DNA from: Novosphingobium sp. KCTC 2891
Lineage (GTDB): Bacteria > Pseudomonadota > Alphaproteobacteria > Sphingomonadales > Sphingomonadaceae
Assembly (NCBI RefSeq): GCF_025938155.1
Contig: NZ_JAPCZG010000001.1
Span: 414,025-478,024, forward strand
Length of the DNA stretch: 64,000 nt
Direction: 5' to 3'
Shown: positions 18,435-26,719 of the stretch, one piece after another
Layout: each line of letters begins with the position of its first letter
Position numbering within the stretch: the stretch's first letter is position 1
Notes under the pieces: generated by a model
What the model was told of the DNA's origin: nothing
The model's database searches: none
The model's input: the letters and a program-made list of their open reading frames with translations, nothing else
Translations under genes and position numbers: made by a program

Positions 18435-19066
18435 GCCGCTCGCCCGGCTTCTGGCGCGATACCGCCGCGGCATCGACGGTGGAATTCGTGATGGTCCTGC
18501 CGCTTTTCCTGCTGTTCGTGTTCGGCGCGATCGATGTGGGAGGTTTCGCCTGGCGGCTAAACACCGCTGAAAAGGCTACGCAAATGGGTGCGCGAATGGC
18601 GGTCGTGACCAACCCGGTCGCGCAGGGTCTGGTGACCGAGGAATACCTTGGCCGGAATGTGAACCCCGCCGATGCGAACTCGCCGGTGCTGGGACAGGGC
18701 GATGCCATTCCCGTGGCCGCGCTGGGCCTGATCCAATGCACGCAGGGTGCTACCTGCACCTGCAAGACCGGTCCCTGCGTCACCGATATGCAGGCAGACA
18801 CCGCCGCGTTCCAGGCGATCTTTGCCCGGATGGCCAAGGTCGATCCGCAGATCACCGCGGGGCAGGTGACGGTCGAATATCGCGGTTCGGGGCTGGGCTT
18901 TGCCGGTGATCCCGACGGGATGGAAATCGCGCCGCTGGTGACGGTCAGGCTCGTCGGCGCACGCTACGCGCCGATCATGGGTGTGCTGTTCAATGGATCA
19001 CTGAACCTGCCGGATTTCGCTTACTCGCTGACGATGGAAGACGGCGACGGAACCACGTCGAACTAA
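18431..19066 (+). CDS. Second TadE/TadF-like pseudopilin
   Basis: A 211-residue protein with an N-terminal RDTAAASTVEFVMVLPLFLL segment matching the TadE/TadF leader plus helix, but with alanine where the processing glycine is expected. It is therefore either cleaved atypically or not cleaved. A GARMAVVTNPVA segment follows as in TadE relatives, and the soluble part has a cluster of cysteines (CTQGATCTCKTGPC). It overlaps the preceding tadE gene by four bases and ends 24 bases before cpaE. Confidence 0.87.
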   Translation: MSRSPGFWRDTAAASTVEFVMVLPLFLLFVFGAIDVGGFAWRLNTAEKATQMGARMAVVTNPVAQGLVTEEYLGRNVNPADANSPVLGQGDAIPVAALGLIQCTQGATCTCKTGPCVTDMQADTAAFQAIFARMAKVDPQITAGQVTVEYRGSGLGFAGDPDGMEIAPLVTVRLVGARYAPIMGVLFNGSLNLPDFAYSLTMEDGDGTTSN

Positions 19067-19090
19067 GGGGCTGCACGACGGAACACGATC

Positions 19091-20290
19091 ATGGAATACT
19101 CTGAACCCCCCCACTCGCAAGACGACTTCTTCCCGTCGACCAGCCCGCCGGTCGGCGTGTTCATCAGTCCGCGCCAGGCCGGCGATCTGCAGGAACAGAT
19201 CGATGCGGCCACGCGCGTGCTTTTGCTGGTCCGCGCGGTAGAGCCTGCTGAAGCGATCCCGTTCGACAAGCTGGGCGGGCTTTCGGTGGCGGTGCTCGAA
19301 GTCGATCCGGGAAGCCGCCGTTCGGTTGACCGTCTGGTGCAGCTGGTGCGCTCAAAGCCGGCATTCCCGGTTATCGCCGCAATTGCCACGCCCGAGATGT
19401 CGCTGGTGCGGACGTTGGTGCGCGAAGGCGTGGCCGACGTGATAGAGCTGCCGCTGGCGGTGCCCGAGCTGACGCAGGCTTGTCTCGATGCCATCGCGCG
19501 GCGAGCACAACCGGCCACCCGGGCCAAGTTGGCGCCGATGGTCGCGGTTGTCCGGTCGAGCGGGGGCAGCGGCGCCACGACCATCGCCACGCACTTGTCG
19601 GCCGAACTGGCCCGGATCGTTCCTTCGGGACGCAAGGTGATCCTCGGTGATCTCGATCTCCAGTTCGGTAGCGTCGGTGCCTATCTCGGCGCCGGCAACA
19701 GCGGTTCGCTGCCCGATCTGATCGCAGCCGAGGATCGCATCGACGAGGAATTGCTGCGCGCCCTCGCGATCGAGACGGCGGGCGGGTTGGCGGTGCTGTC
19801 CATTCCAGATGCGGTGCCTTCGTCGGATTCGATCCCGATGGACGGACTTCTGCGCGTGGTGGAGCGACTTCGCTCGATCTACGGCCTCGTCGTGCTCGAT
19901 TTCCCGGCGAACTGGTCGAACTGGTCGGCCTCGGTGGCGTTTTCGGCCGATCTCGTCCTTCTTGTGACCGAACTGACATTGCCCAGCATCCGGCAGGCGC
20001 GGCGCTGCGTCGATCTGTTCGACGTGATCGGCATCGATCGCGCCAAGGTGGAAATCATCGTCAACAAGGCCGAAAAGAAGCTGTTCAAGCCGATCGAGGT
20101 TGGCGACGTGGCGCGCACGCTGGGGCGCAGCGTGATCGCCGCAGTGCCGCGCGATACGCAGGACCTTGCCCGCGCGCAGGACCAGGGGCTGCTGATCGGC
20201 GACATCGTCAAGCGGAGCGCCTTTGCCTCGGCCATCGCCGCGCTGGCGCAGGCAACTGCGCGCAGGCTGAATATCGAGGTCACCGCCTGA
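19091..20290 (+). CDS. cpaE: CpaE/TadZ-like ParA/MinD-type localisation ATPase
   Basis: A 399-residue cytoplasmic protein: residues ~15-140 form an atypical receiver-like domain and residues ~149-390 a ParA/MinD-type ATPase with the deviant P-loop SSGGSGATTIA and a LGDLDLQFGSVGAYLG switch region. CpaE/TadZ proteins mark the site of Tad assembly, often the cell pole. The usual KGG start of the deviant P-loop reads SGG here, as in several TadZ proteins, so ATP hydrolysis may be weak. It overlaps cpaF by TGATG. Confidence 0.92.
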   Translation: MEYSEPPHSQDDFFPSTSPPVGVFISPRQAGDLQEQIDAATRVLLLVRAVEPAEAIPFDKLGGLSVAVLEVDPGSRRSVDRLVQLVRSKPAFPVIAAIATPEMSLVRTLVREGVADVIELPLAVPELTQACLDAIARRAQPATRAKLAPMVAVVRSSGGSGATTIATHLSAELARIVPSGRKVILGDLDLQFGSVGAYLGAGNSGSLPDLIAAEDRIDEELLRALAIETAGGLAVLSIPDAVPSSDSIPMDGLLRVVERLRSIYGLVVLDFPANWSNWSASVAFSADLVLLVTELTLPSIRQARRCVDLFDVIGIDRAKVEIIVNKAEKKLFKPIEVGDVARTLGRSVIAAVPRDTQDLARAQDQGLLIGDIVKRSAFASAIAALAQATARRLNIEVTA

Positions 20291-21711
20291 TGTGGGATAT
20301 TCGCAAATCGGGCGGCAAGGCGCGGCCGGTCAACCGGCCCGAGCGGCTGGCGCTTCCTCGGCAGTCGTTCGAGCCGATACCCCGGCCGGAGGGACAGGCG
20401 GATAGCGCTGCGCCGGACGTTGAAGTCAGCCCGGCAGTCCAGCTATTGGGCATCAAGGTTGAAATCCACCGCCTGCTGCTCGACCGGATGAACCTTGCGA
20501 TCCTCGATCGCTACACGCGCGAGGAACTGACGCGTGAACTTTCGCCGGTGATCGAAGGCATCATTACCGAGAAGGCGATCGCGCTGAACCGGTTCGAGAA
20601 GGCGGACCTGATCGAGGACATCGTCGACGAACTGGTGGGACTGGGTCCGCTCGAACCGCTGCTCGAGGATGAGACGATCTCGGATATCCTCGTCAACGGC
20701 TTCGAGACGGTGTTCGTCGAACGACACGGTGTGCTGGAGCGGGTTTCGACCCGGTTCCAGGATGAAAAACACCTGCTGCGCATCATCCAGAAGATCGTCA
20801 GCGCGGTAGGACGGCGCGTGGACGAATCCTCACCCTTCGTCGATGCCCGGCTGGCCGACGGTTCGCGCGTCAACGCCATCGTGGCGCCGCTGGCCATCGA
20901 TGGGTCGCTGCTGTCGATCCGCAAGTTTTCGCGCAAGCCGATCAGCATGGGCCGGATGATCGAGTTCGAAAGCCTGACGCCGTCCATGGCGACGGTGCTG
21001 GAAGCGGTGGTGCAGGGGCGGCTCAACATCATCATCTCGGGCGGCACCGGATCGGGCAAGACAACCATGCTCAATGCCTTGTCGACCTACATCAGCAGCC
21101 GCGAGCGCATCGTCACCATCGAGGATTCGGCCGAGCTTCAGCTTCAGCAGGACCACGTGGCCCGGCTGGAAACCCGTCCCGCGAACATCGAGGGGCGCGG
21201 CGAAGTGACCCAGCGCGATCTTGTTCGCAATGCGCTGCGAATGCGACCCGACCGGATTATCCTGGGCGAATGCCGTGCGGGCGAAGCCTTCGACATGCTG
21301 CAGGCGATGAACACCGGCCACGACGGGTCGATGACGACGGTCCACGCTAATACTCCGCGCGATGCGCTGTCGCGCATCGAGCAGATGGTCGGCATGGGCG
21401 GGGCGGACATGGCGCAGCGGACGATCCGGGCGCAGATCGTATCGGCGGTCAACGTGGTCATCCAGATCGGCCGCCTGCCTGATGGCCGGCGCAAGATCAT
21501 GGCGATCTCGGAAGTGACCGGCATGGAAGGCGACGTGATCTCCATGCAGGAAATCTTCCGTTTCGTGCAGACCGGGCGGGACGAGAAGGGGCTGGCGATC
21601 GGGCATTTCGAGGCGACTGGCGTACGGCCGCGCTTTGCCACTGCTCTCGAAGCGCTCGGCATGTATCTCGACCCCGCGCTGTTCCGTCCCAATGTAGGAG
21701 GGGCCTGGTGA
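20290..21711 (+). CDS. cpaF: CpaF/TadA pilus ATPase
   Basis: A 473-residue type II/IV secretion-family ATPase, the motor of the Tad machine. It shows Walker [10 protein letters not shown] (251-259), an aspartate box with [12 protein letters not shown], the Walker B region [20 protein letters not shown] and the histidine box [13 protein letters not shown]. The N-terminal domain carries the conserved [19 protein letters not shown] of the family. Length is normal. Coupled to cpaE by a TGATG overlap and to tadB by GTGA. Confidence 0.96.
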   Translation: MWDIRKSGGKARPVNRPERLALPRQSFEPIPRPEGQADSAAPDVEVSPAVQLLGIKVEIHRLLLDRMNLAILDRYTREELTRELSPVIEGIITEKAIALNRFEKADLIEDIVDELVGLGPLEPLLEDETISDILVNGFETVFVERHGVLERVSTRFQDEKHLLRIIQKIVSAVGRRVDESSPFVDARLADGSRVNAIVAPLAIDGSLLSIRKFSRKPISMGRMIEFESLTPSMATVLEAVVQGRLNIIISGGTGSGKTTMLNALSTYISSRERIVTIEDSAELQLQQDHVARLETRPANIEGRGEVTQRDLVRNALRMRPDRIILGECRAGEAFDMLQAMNTGHDGSMTTVHANTPRDALSRIEQMVGMGGADMAQRTIRAQIVSAVNVVIQIGRLPDGRRKIMAISEVTGMEGDVISMQEIFRFVQTGRDEKGLAIGHFEATGVRPRFATALEALGMYLDPALFRPNVGGAW

Positions 21712-22694
21712 CGGACCTGCTCCTGCGCATTGCCGCGCTGGCGGCGCTGTTCGCCAGTATCGTGCTGGTGATCCAACTGGGCCTCAACCGGGTGCTGACG
21801 CGCACTGAGGAGCGGCGCGCCATTGGCAAGCGGCTCGATCTGCTGCGGCAGGGCGAAACGGGGCAGCAGGCGACCTCGTTGCTGCGCGCGGATATGGTGG
21901 CGCCGGTCGAGGGCCATTCGCTCTATGCCCGGCTCTACGGCTTGGTGGCACGCGCGAAAGTGCCGATTGCCCCTCGGGTCGCGATCCAGGCGATGGTGGG
22001 AGCGACTGCCGCCATTGCGGTCCTGCTGCTCGTGCTTGCCAATGGCATGGGCAAGCCGATCACCGGAGGCGTGGTCCTGCTTTTGCTGACGTTCTCGGTT
22101 GCGCTGGGGCTGGGGCTACCGCTTTCGCTGCTCAGCCGCCGCGCACAGAAGCGGCGCAAGCAGATGGAGGAGCAGTTCCCCATCGCGATGGAGATTTTTA
22201 CGCGGGCGCTGCGAGCAGGGCATCCGATCACGGCGGCGATGACGTTGCTCGTGACGGAGATGGAGAATCCGATCGCGGGCGAATTCGGGCTTGTCGCCGA
22301 CGAAGTGGCTTATGGGGCCGATCTCGGCGAAGCGCTCGCGCGCCTGTCGCGGCGCTGGGACTTGCCCGATCTCAAGATGTTCTCGGTGTGCCTCGCGGTG
22401 CAGAGCGAAACCGGCGGCAACCTGGCCGAAATCCTGACCAATCTGACCGGTGTGATCCGCGACCGTGCCGCGCTCTATCTGAAGGTGAGGGCGCTCAGCT
22501 CGGAAGGGCGCATCAGCGCGCTGATCCTGTCGGTGCTTCCGGTGCTGACGTTCGTCGTCCTGTTCCTCATCAACCCCGGCTTCTATCTCGACGTCGCAGC
22601 CGATCCGATCTTCATCAACGGGTTCATCGCTTTCCTCGGTGTCTACACGGTCGGTGTGCTGTGGATCCGCCGCATGGTCGATCTGAAGGTGTGA
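21708..22694 (+). CDS. tadB: Tad inner-membrane platform protein TadB
   Basis: A 328-residue GspF/TadB-type membrane protein with hydrophobic segments at the N-terminus, around residues 90-140 ([15 protein letters not shown] and [18 protein letters not shown]) and at the C-terminus. The cytoplasmic T2SSF domain includes [20 protein letters not shown] and [19 protein letters not shown], both characteristic. With TadC it forms the platform driven by CpaF. It starts with GTG overlapping the cpaF stop. Confidence 0.94.
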   Translation: MTDLLLRIAALAALFASIVLVIQLGLNRVLTRTEERRAIGKRLDLLRQGETGQQATSLLRADMVAPVEGHSLYARLYGLVARAKVPIAPRVAIQAMVGATAAIAVLLLVLANGMGKPITGGVVLLLLTFSVALGLGLPLSLLSRRAQKRRKQMEEQFPIAMEIFTRALRAGHPITAAMTLLVTEMENPIAGEFGLVADEVAYGADLGEALARLSRRWDLPDLKMFSVCLAVQSETGGNLAEILTNLTGVIRDRAALYLKVRALSSEGRISALILSVLPVLTFVVLFLINPGFYLDVAADPIFINGFIAFLGVYTVGVLWIRRMVDLKV

Positions 22695-22698
22695 TCGC

Positions 22699-23652
22699 AT
22701 GGCCTCTCCGACAATGATCTTCGTGCTACGCCTCTGCGTCCTCGCACTGGTTTTTGGCGCGATCGTATGGGGCACGTTTCGCCTGATGTCCTCAGCGCAG
22801 GAAACCGCCGCGGTGCGCCGGCAGGTGCGGTCGGTCGGCTCGTTCGACACGGGCCGCCGGGAGCGCGGCGCCAGCGAGGCATGGGGTCGCCTGGTCGCAC
22901 TCGTCGAGCGCGGCGGCCTCAGCCTTGCAGACAGCAATCCGGATGCGCTGCGTGCCAAGATGATCGCCGCAGGGTTCGAATCACCGGATGCGCCGCGCTT
23001 CTACCTGCTCGCGCGGCTGCTGCTGGTGATTGTCCTGCCGGTGGCCTCGATCGGTGTGCTGCTCCTGTCCGGCATCGACGTCTCGGTGTTCAGGCTCTAC
23101 ATGACGGGGCTGCTGGCCGCTGCTGCTGCCCTGCTCGGCCCGACGTGGTATCTGCGCGTGCGCACGGCGAAGCGTTTCACGGCGATCACCAACGGCTTCC
23201 CCAACTGCCTCGACCTCATGCTCGTCTGCGTTGAGGCCGGCCTTGGCATGGACGCTGCGCTCGACCGGGTGGGGCGCGAAATGGCCGAGGCCGAGCCGCA
23301 CGTTTCGCAGATGCTGGTCCGCACTACGCTGCATCTGCGCGCAGGCGCCAGCCGCGAGGAAGCGCTGCGCCGGATGGGCGACCTTGCCGGCGTGGACGAA
23401 GTCCGCGCGTTCTGCACGCTGCTGATCCAGTCAGACCGGCTGGGCACCAGTATCGCGGCCACGTTGCGCATCTTTGCCGCCGATATGCGTGAGCGGCGGC
23501 GTATGCGCGCCGAGGAAAAGGCTCACCGGCTACCGGTGCTGATATCGGTTCCGCTGATCGCCTGCATGCTGCCCACGATGCTGGGCGTATTGATGCTGCC
23601 TGCTGCCATTCGCGTCGTTCGCGACCTGCTGCCTGCCATGATGGGGAAGTGA
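22699..23652 (+). CDS. tadC: Tad inner-membrane platform protein TadC
   Basis: A 317-residue paralogue of TadB: N-terminal membrane helix (FVLRLCVLALVFGAIVWGTF), a central hydrophobic pair, the T2SSF domain with NGFPNCLDLMLVCVEAGLGM and FCTLLIQSDRLGTSIAATL, and a C-terminal helix. TadC partners TadB in the inner membrane. It starts four bases after tadB and is followed almost immediately by the TPR lipoprotein gene. Confidence 0.94.
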   Translation: MASPTMIFVLRLCVLALVFGAIVWGTFRLMSSAQETAAVRRQVRSVGSFDTGRRERGASEAWGRLVALVERGGLSLADSNPDALRAKMIAAGFESPDAPRFYLLARLLLVIVLPVASIGVLLLSGIDVSVFRLYMTGLLAAAAALLGPTWYLRVRTAKRFTAITNGFPNCLDLMLVCVEAGLGMDAALDRVGREMAEAEPHVSQMLVRTTLHLRAGASREEALRRMGDLAGVDEVRAFCTLLIQSDRLGTSIAATLRIFAADMRERRRMRAEEKAHRLPVLISVPLIACMLPTMLGVLMLPAAIRVVRDLLPAMMGK

Positions 23653-23654
23653 CA

Positions 23655-24290
23655 ATGAAGAACGCTTCAAGATCGGTGAGCCTGGCCGTCGTCCTGGCCA
23701 TCAGCCTTTCGGGCTGCGGCGTGGCGCGCAAGCTGGGGCTGGCCCCGCAACGCAAATCGGATGAGGCGGAAGTGGCGCAGGCGCCGCGTTCGCCGCTGAC
23801 GGAAATTGGCCGGTCGCAGCTTGGGGAGGGCAATCCGGGGCTGGCACTGGCCACGTTCCGAAAGGCGCTGGAGGCAGGCGAGGAACGGGCGCCGGTGTTT
23901 AACGGACAGGGCGTGGCCTATGCCCGCATCGGCCGAGAAGACCTGGCGGCGATCTATTTCCGGCTGGCGATCGACGCCGATCCCGCCAACGAGCGCTATG
24001 CCGCGAACCTCGCATTGCTGCTGCGGAGCAGCGGTGTGCGACATCTGGCTGCGCTCGACGGCGCGGTGACGAGGACTGCCGCGGCAAAGGACGATCCGGC
24101 GGAGGCCGTCCTTGCCGCCGCCGCGAGCCCGGATGCCGCGGCGGGGCGCCTCGTCCGGCTCTCGCCCCGCGAGTTCGAGATCCGCACGGTGGGATCGGAC
24201 GCGCCGGCCATCCGGGCCGGTGTGGGGACGCGGGCCGACGCGCGACAGGCCTTGCAGCACCGCCGCGCCGCCAGCATCGAGCGCAGGTGA
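23655..24290 (+). CDS. tadD: TPR lipoprotein, TadD-like
   Basis: A 211-residue lipoprotein: signal ending in LAISLSGCG (acylated Cys21) then at least one clear tetratricopeptide pair (IGRSQLGEGNPGLALATFRK and GQGVAYARIGREDLAAIYFR). TadD proteins are TPR lipoproteins needed for secretin or pilus stability. I take ATG 23655 because GGGGAAG sits at the right distance; a GTG at 23649 would add two residues. The 3' end overlaps the peptidase gene by GTGA. Confidence 0.87.
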   Translation: MKNASRSVSLAVVLAISLSGCGVARKLGLAPQRKSDEAEVAQAPRSPLTEIGRSQLGEGNPGLALATFRKALEAGEERAPVFNGQGVAYARIGREDLAAIYFRLAIDADPANERYAANLALLLRSSGVRHLAALDGAVTRTAAAKDDPAEAVLAAAASPDAAAGRLVRLSPREFEIRTVGSDAPAIRAGVGTRADARQALQHRRAASIERR

Positions 24291-24769
24291 TCCAGGTGAT
24301 CCAGCAGATCCCGCTCGCGGTCCTTGCCCTGCTGGGCGCGGTGGGGATGATCTTCGACGTGCGCTGGCGGAGGCTGCCGAACTGGCTCTCGCTGCTCACC
24401 ATGGTGAGCGGCCTTGCGGTATGCGTCCTCACTGCCGCGCCGGACACCAACATGCTTTCGACCATCGCCAGTCATGTCGCTCATGGGCTGGTGGCGCTGG
24501 TGGCGGGCATGGTTCTCTTCCGTCTTGGCGCGGTCGGCGGCGGCGACGCCAAGTTCTATGCCGCGCTGGCCATGTGGCTACCGCTGTCGCGCGCGGCGTT
24601 GTTTCTGGGGGTCACGGCCGGGGCAGGGCTGGTCAGCCTTGCCCTGTGGTTCCTCGCGCGTCGCATCGCGGGCAGGCGGGTGGCCGGCCGGCACGGCGAT
24701 GCGCAGGGCAAGTTCCCGTTCGGCGTGGCGATTGCGCTGGGCGCGCTGGGGGCTTTCGCCATCGGCTGA
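24287..24769 (+). CDS. cpaA: Prepilin peptidase CpaA/TadV
   Basis: A 160-residue A24-family aspartic peptidase in the inner membrane. Both catalytic aspartates are visible: Asp24 in FDVRWRRLPN and Asp87 in the GGGDAKF motif. It lacks the N-terminal methylase domain of PilD and is the short form usual in Tad clusters. It processes the Flp pilin and the TadE-like pseudopilins. GTG start overlapping the TPR gene; the last gene of the pilus operon. Confidence 0.93.
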   Translation: MIQVIQQIPLAVLALLGAVGMIFDVRWRRLPNWLSLLTMVSGLAVCVLTAAPDTNMLSTIASHVAHGLVALVAGMVLFRLGAVGGGDAKFYAALAMWLPLSRAALFLGVTAGAGLVSLALWFLARRIAGRRVAGRHGDAQGKFPFGVAIALGALGAFAIG

Positions 24770-25042
24770 CATCCCGCGCGGCCGAGGTTCGATCGTTGGA
24801 TAGTGCCCGCGCCGTGCCTGATCGGCGACAAGTCAAAATCTCAATACGATATTGATTTTACGTGAAATCATTCAAATTCTTGAGTCTGGTCGCCGTCTTG
24901 AGCGGTGATCGGTCAGAGAAATATTTCGGCGCGTAAATATAGGTCATCAACTGGAAACAGAGGGTGCCTAACGACCGCGGCTTGTCGGCACCAAGTCCTG
25001 GACGGGTGTGGGCAGGGGGCGTGGGGGCGCAATCTTATCCTA

Positions 25043-25582
25043 ATGGCACGCAAGCCGGTTGTTCTGTTGCTGGAATCCGATGTCACACGACGTCGGATGA
25101 TGACCTACAACCTTGAGGTTGAGGTTTTCGAGGTGTTGGCCGCGGAGAGCGAGGACGATGTGGTCGCTCGCCTGACGCAGGACGAGATCGATCTCGCGCT
25201 GGTCAACTGGGAAGGGTTCGACAGCGGCATCCTTTCCATCTGCCAGCATTTCAAGGCCAGTGGCAAATACGTTCCGGTACTGGTGATCGCCGGGCCCGAA
25301 GGCGAGGAGGAGCGGCTTGCCGCATTCCGCGCAGGCGTGGACGACATCATGCCCAAGCCGTTCTCCGTACCGGAACTCTTGGCGCGGATCCGCGCCATCC
25401 TGCGCCGCACGTCACCGGATCTCGGCGGGCGGGTGATCCGTGTGTCCGGGCTGAACCTTGACGTGAACAATGGCCGTGTGTCGCGCGACGGCAAGGATAT
25501 CCGGCTGAGCCAGACCGAGTTCCGCATCCTGCGCTTGGGCCGGCACCGTCGGTGCGGAAATCAACACCTCGAAGGGTGCTGA
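25043..25582 (+). pseudogene. PhoB/OmpR-type response regulator, cut off inside the DNA-binding domain
   Basis: Residues 1-~122 match an OmpR/PhoB receiver (MARKPVVLLLESD, PVLVIAGPEGEEERLAAFRA, DIMPKPFSVPELLARIRAIL) and residues ~125-164 begin a winged-helix domain up to LSQTEFRILRL. From about base 25537 the sequence no longer matches the family and switches to the PstS-like gene in another frame; the regulator frame ends 15 codons later. The recognition helix is missing, so it should not bind DNA. The receiver is also degenerate: the phosphoacceptor position is Asn55 (LALVNWEG) and the switch Thr/Ser is Ala, while Lys105 remains. I chose ATG 25043, which gives the standard N-terminus. Loss of function by deletion or an assembly misjoin are both possible. 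Confidence 0.75.
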
Positions 25583-26459
25583 AGCTCTCGGCAAGTTCCT
25601 GCTCGCCGACGGTTCGGGCAAGGTTGCCGCCGCGATCAACTTCGCTGCGGACAAGGCTTCGGTCAGCGATACCAACGTTCTGCTCAACGGCAAGATCGGC
25701 TACATCGGTGCGGACTTCGTGAAGCCCTCGCCGAGCCAGACGCTGGCCGCCGCTGCTCTCGAGCAGGGTGCGACCAACGCCACCTCGAAGCCGCTGTTCG
25801 TGATGCCGACCGCGGTCAACGCCACCAACGCTTTCGGCACCAAGATCCTTCCGCCGGAAGCCGACAAGGGCGGCAAGTACGTCAAGGGCGGTCTCTTCAG
25901 CCGCTCGGTTCCGGCCGACTGGTACGAAGCGCTCTACTCGGGTGAATCGACCCTCGCCAACCCGGCGGTGGGCTACCCGATCACCGGCACGACCCAGTTC
26001 GTTTCGGGCACCTGCTTCGCCGATCCGGCGGTCCGCAACGCGCTGGTCACCTTCCTGACCACCACGCTCGGCAACACGAAGTTTGACGCCACTGGCGCCA
26101 AGATTTCGGCCGATATGTTCACCGGCGTGAAGACCGGCAAGCTGGGCCTGCGCGCGCAGATGGGCATTGCCCCGCTGCCGAAGGCCTGGAAGGTCGCAGT
26201 GACGGAATCGTTCCTGGTGCGCTCGAAGCAGAAGGACAGCGCGGGCAACCTGCTGGCCGACCGCAACCTGTACATCCAGAACGGCGTGCCGTCGAAGGTT
26301 CTGGCCAAGGCTCTGGGCAAGGCGCTTCCGGCGACCTTCGTCACTGCCGACCTGCCGACCACGGTGAACCTCTCGGTCACCCTCGCGGGCAAGACCAAGG
26401 CGTACACCAACGTCGAAGCCGGTCCGAACTCGGCTTGCACCATCGGCTCGGGTCTCTGA
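25539..26459 (+). pseudogene. 3' fragment of a PstS-like substrate-binding protein gene
   Basis: From about 25539 this frame encodes ~306 residues colinear with the C-terminal half of the full-length protein at 26720-28669 (shared: TSKGAE-GKFLLADGSGKV, NVLLNGK-GY-GADFV, GYPITGTTQFVS, LYIQNG, EAGPNS/NC at the end). It has no start codon, ribosome-binding site or signal peptide; the only internal ATG (25719) begins in mid-domain. The N-terminal half was lost at the junction with the response-regulator gene. The 3' end and terminator are intact. Codon use is like its neighbours, so the break looks recent. Confidence 0.8.
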
Positions 26460-26485
26460 TCCCAGCCTAGGTTGCTGAATTGGGC

Positions 26486-26516
26486 GGCCCCGGAGAAATC
26501 CGGGGCCGTCTTTTTT
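26486..26516 (+). terminator. Rho-independent terminator after the PstS-like fragment
   Basis: Perfect 9-bp stem GGCCCCGGA-GAAA-TCCGGGGCC followed by GTC and six T residues. Very strong. Confidence 0.93.
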
Positions 26517-26585
26517 GTGCCCGCGCGGGAGATGCGCTGCGGTATGACTACGCAGATTGGTTGGTTTTAAACAATCGGACAAAAA

Positions 26586-26614
26586 CTGTCACACACTGCG
26601 CATAGCCTTGTCAT
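26586..26614 (+). promoter_or_regulatory. Pho-box-like triple repeat upstream of the PstS-like gene
   Basis: CTGTCAC (26586), TGCGCAT (26597) and TTGTCAT (26608) are spaced exactly 11 bases start to start, the geometry of PhoB sites (7-base CTGTCAT units with 4-base spacers). The first and third units match well, the middle only in its CAT. The site ends 105 bases before the ATG. It supports PhoB control of the downstream gene. Confidence 0.6.
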
Positions 26615-26719
26615 CGGACGTCATGTCTTCCCTTTCGCACAATGCACGGCACTCGATCGGCAGAAGCGAAGCGGTAACGGCATCTCATGGGGGTCATCCA
26701 ATTCAGGAAGGATTGTTGA

